NCBI RefSeq assembly: GCF_001632365.1
Contig: NW_024468512.1
Location: forward strand, 436,551-500,550
Direction: 5' to 3'
Length of the DNA stretch: 64,000 nucleotides
From: Laetiporus sulphureus 93-53
Lineage: Eukaryota > Basidiomycota > Agaricomycetes > Polyporales > Laetiporaceae
Translations under genes and position numbers: made by a program
Notes under the pieces: generated by a model
What the model saw: only the letters and a program-made list of their open reading frames with translations
Database searches by the model: none
Told to the model about the DNA's origin: nothing
Part shown: piece by piece, positions 59,701 through 64,000 of the stretch
Layout of the letters: each line of letters begins with the position of its first letter
Position numbering within the stretch: the stretch's first letter is position 1

Positions 59701-60877
59701 ACAGACTGATTGGGCAACGTTGTTACCCACAGCGGAGTTTGCATACAACAACCAAGCTTCAGAATCGACAGGTCTATCCCCGTTCTTCATAGAGCATGGT
59801 CGACACCCCCGCATGGCACCCGACGTATTGGAAGGAATACAACATCCATCCCTGGAACACTTATTCCATAATCGCGACCAAGCACAGGAACAAGCACGAG
59901 CCGCTCTGTCATTAGCAGCAGAACGTATGAAATGGTATTTCGATCTTAAAAAACAGGACGTCCCTTTCAAAGTAGGAGACGAAGTGCTTATTCGAGGAAA
60001 GGATCTCCATGTAAAAGTCAAAAGCCAGAAGCTTGCGACTCAAAACTACGGACCATTCAAGATCCTTGAAAAGATCGGGACCGTATCGTTCAAACTGCAA
60101 CTACCAGCGGATATGAAGATACATCCTGTGTTCCACGCTTCAAAGCTAATCATGTTCCATCAAGACTCGATTCCAGGACGCATACCTCCCCCCAACCCTC
60201 CAGTCATTATCGACGGAGAGGAAGAATGGGACGTAGAGGACATCCTCGACTCAAGAGTCAGGTATAACAAAACCCAGTATCTCGTCAAGTGGTTGGACTA
60301 TGACCACAGCGACAATACTTGGGAACCATTGGAAAACCTCACAAATGTCAAAGCCAAAGTAGAGGAATTCCATAAGACACATCCAGACGCTCCAAGAGCC
60401 AAACCGCGAACACGCAAAGCGCACAAGATTGCCCTGTCCGATCACCCTGATGAATTCATGTTTTTCTTCCGCCTTCATCCAAATGCCCGAGCACCCTACA
60501 AGGGATCTTACGAAGCTGTAGGATGGGATGTTAAGTCAGTACAAGACTTAAACATTCCCCCACATTCCAGAATGCTCGTCGGCACCGGGTTGGCGGTTGA
60601 CCCCCCAAAATGGACATACATTCGAGTAGCCCCCCGAAGTGGGTTAGCCCTCAAAGGAATTGATGTCGCAGCAGGGGTAGTAGATCCGGATTACACAGGG
60701 GAGATAAAGGTTCTGCTGGTAAACACAACCAGCGAGCCATTCGAGGTCAAGACAGGCGACCGTATCGCTCAGTTCATATGCGAACGCTACGCCCCAGGAA
60801 TCATTTCAGAGGCAGATAGTTCGCTCGCAAAACGAACAATACGTGGCGCCCAAGGCTTTGGCTCATCGGGACGATGA
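56768..60877 (+). CDS. pol: Element B pol with C-terminal chromodomain and dUTPase, about 1369 aa
   Basis: Domains in order, counting from 56768: aspartic protease ('LLDSGAFSCYID', about 38-50); RT ('LRLVQDYRALN' about 316, catalytic 'YIDD' 419-422); RNase H ('LETDASDFATGAVLEQ' about 565); integrase with zinc region ('HHDISTAGHAG'...'CVAC', about 787-830) and catalytic core (Asp in 'VTCDLI', Asp 925 in 'SDRGTQF', Glu in 'TDGQTERVNQ'); GPF motif ('NYGPFKILEKIG'); chromodomain ('EEWDVEDILDSRV', 'YLVKWLDYDHSDNTWEPLE', about 1150-1200); then a dUTPase-like domain (about 1235-1369). The latter has 'PRSGLALKGIDVAAGVVD', 'YTGEIKVLLVN', 'GDRIAQFI' and 'RGAQGFGSSG', i.e. motifs 2-5 with the catalytic Asp and terminal Phe. 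No ATG stands at the 5' edge of the frame; the frame itself is open from 56705. Confidence 0.95.
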   Translation: MRTNVPSDQLYIASAGFSKHSIELPIRFVSREIQTTALLDSGAFSCYIDQRFAEKHGFKMIPLNHEIRILNADASPNKGGAITHRVVTSILIGGHRSTESLLVTNLGRMSMILGMKFLQEHNPRVDWEHREVTFSRCRHTRSQRVKVCEEEVNLLSQPRLEDEAILPDVHIDDGWDQEDNFINWIDLQDQDLRNMVHDILGISKKVKEHLGEQPAEETQDKEYWSKFVPPEFHQFGDVFSKKSSERMPTRKPYDHAIDLVPDAATPRPAKVYPMSLREKNSLDEWIDGEQAKGYIRPSKSPYAAPVFFVKKKDGSLRLVQDYRALNSVTKKNKFPLPRINDLIDGLSRASIFTTLDLRWGYNNVRLRKGDEEKAAFITHRGLFEPTVMYFGFCNAPSTFQAMMNDVLGDLIRTGKVSVYIDDIIIFTDNQEEHDRLTKEVLQRLRDNDLFVKPEKCHFATTFVKFLGLIISKGSIQMDSEKVDGVLKWPVPTKVKQVQAFLGLANFYRRFIKDFGSMTRPLTLLTRKDAQWKWEEPQQKAFEALKTAFTSAPILALPNAIRPFRLETDASDFATGAVLEQLGEDELWHPVAYYSKSLNEHERNYEIYDKEMLAIIRALEEYRQYFEGHPHPVEIWSDHLNLTYFRQAQTLTRRQARWSLYLTRFNFVLRHRPGKTMLRADPLSRRPDHEKGVSNDNSGQTLLRPEYFAIHAISATHSSEVDDAKLLERVKSALKDDEMTKGYQHLLKTGKREFGKDLQEWNFEHGLLLRRGKVYVPKDSTLRNELIKLHHDISTAGHAGRWKTQELISRNYWWPGLTIDVKKYVQGCVACQRNKTSKQKPYGLLQPNPVPQGPWEIVTCDLITQLPPSPDHRGEKKTAILVVVDRFTKHAHYYAVDDTVTASQVASIFYNEVFKLHGIPRQIISDRGTQFSAKLFQEFCQKLHIKSTMSTAYHPETDGQTERVNQILEQYLRMYCNYRQTDWATLLPTAEFAYNNQASESTGLSPFFIEHGRHPRMAPDVLEGIQHPSLEHLFHNRDQAQEQARAALSLAAERMKWYFDLKKQDVPFKVGDEVLIRGKDLHVKVKSQKLATQNYGPFKILEKIGTVSFKLQLPADMKIHPVFHASKLIMFHQDSIPGRIPPPNPPVIIDGEEEWDVEDILDSRVRYNKTQYLVKWLDYDHSDNTWEPLENLTNVKAKVEEFHKTHPDAPRAKPRTRKAHKIALSDHPDEFMFFFRLHPNARAPYKGSYEAVGWDVKSVQDLNIPPHSRMLVGTGLAVDPPKWTYIRVAPRSGLALKGIDVAAGVVDPDYTGEIKVLLVNTTSEPFEVKTGDRIAQFICERYAPGIISEADSSLAKRTIRGAQGFGSSGR

Positions 60878-60884
60878 ACCTTGA

Positions 60885-60895
60885 GAAGGGGGTGA
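60885..60895 (+). promoter_or_regulatory. Polypurine tract of element B
   Basis: Purine-rich GAAGGGGGTGA directly precedes the 3' LTR, where plus-strand DNA synthesis would start. Confidence 0.6.
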
Positions 60896-61552
60896 TGTCA
60901 CGGTTTTACCTGACAAGTCATTAAAGGAACAAATGCTATTAAGAAGCATATTATTTTTCATCATTTCTCGTCGCACAAGAAGTCACGTGACCTAATGAGA
61001 TAAGATAACGAGGCATCTAGTCACATGACCTCGGATCTCCCTCGGCATTGTCACGTGACACCGAGCTCCTCGGCATGGCGTCATATGTCGCAATCGCCAT
61101 AACGCCATATTGCGTGCTCAAGAGGAGCTCCGTCTCCGTGGGTTATTCTTAGGCAGCCAATCAGGGTAATTGGGACACATCGTACGATTGTAGCACCGTC
61201 CAGTAGAATAGCGTGTGACTCGCTTATGTAGTACTGTACAGTAGCTAGACAATCATGTATATAAGGACCAGCGAGACGAGGAGGAGACCTCAGTCTTATT
61301 CTCCTTCGTCCACCACTACCATCACAGCGGGGTCTTACCAGACACTCGCAGTGTGCTATACATTCAATTACATCCTCACCTGTGTGATAGCGCCCCTAGT
61401 CTCGCCAGTAAGTCTTGCTTCGCGAACAACTACAGGGCCTCGTCAGTGGGCACGTCGTACCGCCACAGCTCGTCGCTGTTGGCTCTTAGCCAGGAGACCC
61501 TCAAGGGGTTTCTATTTTGGTTGTCTATCTTTGTCATCGGCGTGCCGTGACA
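60896..61552 (+). repeat. 3' LTR of element B, 657 bp
   Basis: TGTCACGG...GCCGTGACA, complete. It contains TATA box TATATAAGG (61258-61266). The transcript start is predicted near 61289, directly at the 13 nt complementary to the primer site. Confidence 0.95.
61258..61266 (+). promoter_or_regulatory. TATA box of the element B LTR
   Basis: TATATAAGG lies about 31 bp before the predicted 5' end of the element RNA (61289-61290), the usual spacing for TATA-driven initiation. Confidence 0.75.
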
Positions 61553-61557
61553 CTGAC
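61553..61557. repeat. Right target-site duplication of element B (CTGAC)
   Basis: Identical to 52952-52956; it marks the insertion point in A2. Confidence 0.92.
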
Positions 61558-63170
61558 GTGGGCGGAGATTGACGAGTGTTTGTATTTGATTTGCGTGGAG
61601 GCATGTATACTCCATCGAATACTTGCTTTGTCTTGCGCAACGAGTATAACTCTTGTTCTAAGACACGAATGCGGTCGTCGTCCCCCAAGGCAAAGGTGCT
61701 ATGCTCCTCAGGGGAGACTTCAAATAAGTTTGTGGCTGAGATCGACGCCTGCGTCTGCGCAGTGGACTGATTTCTCCTATGCCATTCGTAGATTCAGTCA
61801 CGAATGGTTATACCCGGAATGTTACGTGGGATGAAGGATCCGTTCGGCAAGACCACCTTTCCGGCAGAGTTTCTCATACACTTGCTGGACTTTATGTCCT
61901 CCTCTACGTGCTTGCAGGTGCCTATCATGCCCCCTGCTTCGCCGCAATAGTGACAATAGCCCATGCCGTTGCCTCCACTACTCGTAGTTGGCTTTGGTGT
62001 TGTGCTAGCTTGTATGCCATTCCCCTTTGGCACAACTCCGGTCGCCACTGCTGTCAACGTTTGCACAGACTTGACTAGGCTCTCAATGAGTAGCGAGATG
62101 TCCTCTGTCTTAATCGCAGGTCCTGACTCTGACTTCACTTTGCTGCTACCGGCGACTGCTGGTGAGGGTGAAGTTCCATGAAGCACAAACTTTGCCGCTT
62201 CGTAGATCTCGTTGACATCGTATGAATCATCGGGATAGTGGTCCGGCTGCTTTAGCTGAAGTCGCTGTGATATCCGGCTCCATAGGTCTGGTGGGAATCC
62301 TCGCGCAAATGCCCGGTTGCGCTCAGACTCCAAAATGCGATGTTTGCCTATGAGGAACGTAGTAATTGCCAAGAATTCACGATGGTAGGCTCCAAGTTCC
62401 GCAATGCTATGGATTCCTAGCCTTGCTCACTCCCCAACGAGCATGTCCATATCTCGGACCTCCCACTTGCGCTCCATATCTGTGCCAGGGTACAGTCGCT
62501 GTACTGCTACTTTGAGATCTTGGAACGTGTGCTGGACATCTGAATATTCTTCCAGGCTTTCGACAAGGTCTGCTACGTCGATAGTGAGGTATCGGCAAAC
62601 CCAGTGTTTCCTTTCTGTTTCGTCCGTGATATTGCAACGGGCAAATAAGATTTCCAAATCGTCAAAGAATCGCAGAAGCGTGCACAGACGCTCTGGATCA
62701 AATGTAGGGGCTGCGCGATCCCCTCTAAATGGCATCTGGCTGACAGTTGTAATTGTAGCTGCCATCGTGTACTGGGTATGGTGTGTAGGTGGCAACCTTT
62801 GAATGTGAGCTTCTGCCTCTTGGATCTCGTCTAGAAGCGAATGTCCTTTGGGGATGAAGTCGTCTAAACCTAAACTTGGTTCTGACGCAATGGACGAAGG
62901 CTGATGGATGCTAGAAATGTTCGAGGGTACTGGAGATAGTGGACTTGATTGTCTGGAGTTGGACGGCGCTGGACTGGCTGTCCGAGAGTTTGTCGCTGTG
63001 GCTGGAAAGTGTTCCCTCGGATCGTAATCTGCAAGATACTCGCGTCCTTTGTCTGTGCGCTCGAATCCTGTCCTCTGATACTTCTGTAGCCTCCTGAGTC
63101 TCTCGTTGAAGGAAGTAAAAACTTCTTCCGACGTTTCGGATATGGCTGCAAGCGTTTGCCAACAACGTCA
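61558..63170 (-). pseudogene. A2 gag, stop-interrupted
   Basis: Read from about 63170 down: 'SFNERLRRLQKYQRTGFERT', 'MPFRGDRAAPTFDPERLCTL', 'RFFDDLEILFARC', a TGA at about 62426 (same codon as in A1), 'GFPPDLWSRISQRLQLKQPD', 'CHYCGEAGGMIGTCKHVEED', a TGA near 61790, then 'IYEWHRRNQ' to the element B insertion site. Confidence 0.8.
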
Positions 63171-63200
63171 ATGATTTCTAAACCTTCAATTCTTCAAACT

Positions 63201-63216
63201 CTCATGGTGGGCTCCA
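63201..63216 (-). promoter_or_regulatory. Primer-binding site of A2
   Basis: On the minus strand TGGAGCCCACCATGAG begins four bases after the 5' LTR end (63221). It matches the A1 site at 14 of 16 positions. Confidence 0.65.
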
Positions 63217-63220
63217 GAAA

Positions 63221-64000
63221 TGATGCGTCCGTGGAGCTCCTGGCCTCATGCTACTCCAACACTAATCCGGGGTCCGCTGTGTGGGGTGTATGCAGGGGAC
63301 GACTTTGGCGAGGGTTTGCTGTGAGCCGGTTTAGTGACTTGAAGCTACTGGCAATAGGGATGGGTAATGGGTTGGTAATGGACTGGGGTAGTGTGCAGGT
63401 GTGGCCAACAATTGCAAGATCGGTAAATGATGGTGTGGGCAGCCAATATTGAGCCTTAGGAAAGGAACTAGGGTTGTGTGGTAAGGAAAGGCTGTATTTG
63501 GAAGGGGCTCCAAGCGTGGGACCATTGGACTTTATCACAAATGTGTTTTGATCACAGCGAGGTGGAGCGGTGCTGATCGTATACAGTATGGGATGCTGAT
63601 CGGAGGATGGCGGGGAAGCTCGGTTAAGTCCGATGTGCAAAGATCCTTGAGCCAACTACTATATTTGAGATGAAACCCACAGTCTAAGGCTAGAAATGGC
63701 CCGAAGCTGATCGGAAATGCGATATTGTCGCAAGAAGGCGGGTCGGACCTGATCGTATATGCATTTCTGATCGGAGGGCGTCGGAGCACCGATGGCTAAG
63801 CCAATGAGAGTGAGGCCTCAGACAGGTTCTGAGGAGTCCTGGGAATGTAGGGCTGAAAGGGGTAACTGAGTGACGTAGCGTGGGAGTGTGATGGAATATC
63901 TTCAGTTGCTAGGTGGGCTGGGCCTGATGATGTAATGATGACGAAGTGCGCTGTGATTGGTGCTGGGACTTAGCTGAAACTGCGAGAATGCACCTAGTGA
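63221..64000 (-). repeat. 5' LTR of A2 (cut by the window edge)
   Basis: Direct repeat of 42569-43338. Differences seen between the copies are mostly C/T or G/A transitions, pointing to age or methylation-driven decay since insertion. Confidence 0.85.

Larger units (their letters stand above)
52957..61552 (+). mobile_element. Chromovirus element B (Ty3/gypsy), apparently intact
   Basis: Order: 5' LTR, self-complementary primer site, ORF1, ORF2, gag, pol (PR-RT-RH-IN-chromodomain-dUTPase), polypurine tract, 3' LTR. It inserted into A2 with a perfect 5-bp duplication CTGAC. The visible LTR ends are identical over 95 + 95 bp and all ORFs are open, so the insertion looks recent and possibly competent. 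A 525-N gap lies in the 5' LTR. Confidence 0.95.
42569..64000 (-). mobile_element. Ty3/gypsy element A2, minus strand, split by element B
   Basis: A2 reads right to left: 5' LTR (63221 to beyond the window), primer site, gag, then the element B insertion, then protease to integrase (down to 48205), opposite-strand genes A and B, and 3' LTR starting at 42569. After removal of B and one CTGAC copy the gag-protease frame continues without a shift, which shows that A2 was one unit. Several stops and an Asp-to-Asn change in RT make it non-autonomous. Its right end lies outside the window. Confidence 0.82.

Noticed and set aside
58758..60100. Minus-strand frames opposite element B pol
   Set aside because: They mirror the strongly coding pol frame and show no splice structure or Cys motif like the antisense genes of the A family.

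Overview
The window is a nuclear segment of a filamentous basidiomycete, most likely an Agaricomycete. The reasons are dense intron-rich genes with 46-70 nt introns (GTRNGT donors, CTRAY-like branch sites, YAG acceptors), fungal orthologues such as SSO1, TRS130 and CMR1, and Ty3/gypsy elements with 5-bp target duplications. All spliced models below were built by hand from splice signals and reading-frame continuity. In each model of the left half the exon phases close to an intact frame.

Left half (about 0.4-30 kb) is gene-rich host DNA. In order it holds: a PP4R1-like HEAT-repeat phosphatase regulatory subunit (-), aspartate aminotransferase (-), a 76-aa AN1 zinc-finger protein (-), an Sso1-type plasma-membrane syntaxin (-), argininosuccinate ly­ase (-), an AIG1/FAR-17a-like membrane protein (-), TRAPPII subunit Trs130 (+, 20 exons), the WD40 protein Cmr1 (+), a tRNA-Ser(GCT) with an 11-nt intron (-), a 2OG-Fe(II) oxygenase (+), the DEAD-box helicase Rrp3/DDX47 (-), a membrane-anchored M24 peptidase (-), and a CUE-AlkB-GRF dioxygenase (+). 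They are unrelated housekeeping genes, not an operon or cluster.

Boundary (30-32 kb): a truncated, frame-disrupted coding fragment, then a 542-bp TA-flanked MITE-like element.

Right half (32-64 kb) is a nest of LTR retrotransposons. Element A1 (+) is decayed, with many CGA-to-TGA stops and an LTR-like insertion of 979 bp. Element A2 (-, same family) abuts the end of A1 and runs past the window edge. A chromovirus, element B (+, 52957-61552), sits inside A2 with a perfect CTGAC target duplication. B looks young and intact. Its LTR ends are identical, and it has two extra ORFs before gag, then gag, then a 1369-codon pol (protease, RT, RNase H, integrase, chromodomain) ending in a dUTPase domain. 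A 13-nt site just after its 5' LTR is complementary to the predicted 5' end of its own transcript, which suggests Tf1-type self-priming.

Both A copies carry, between integrase and the 3' LTR, genes on the strand opposite to pol that encode related Cys-rich proteins. One of these (44046-45528) is still fully open through five exons although the surrounding pol is decayed. The self-priming dUTPase chromovirus and the conserved antisense Cys-rich genes are the most interesting parts of the window.
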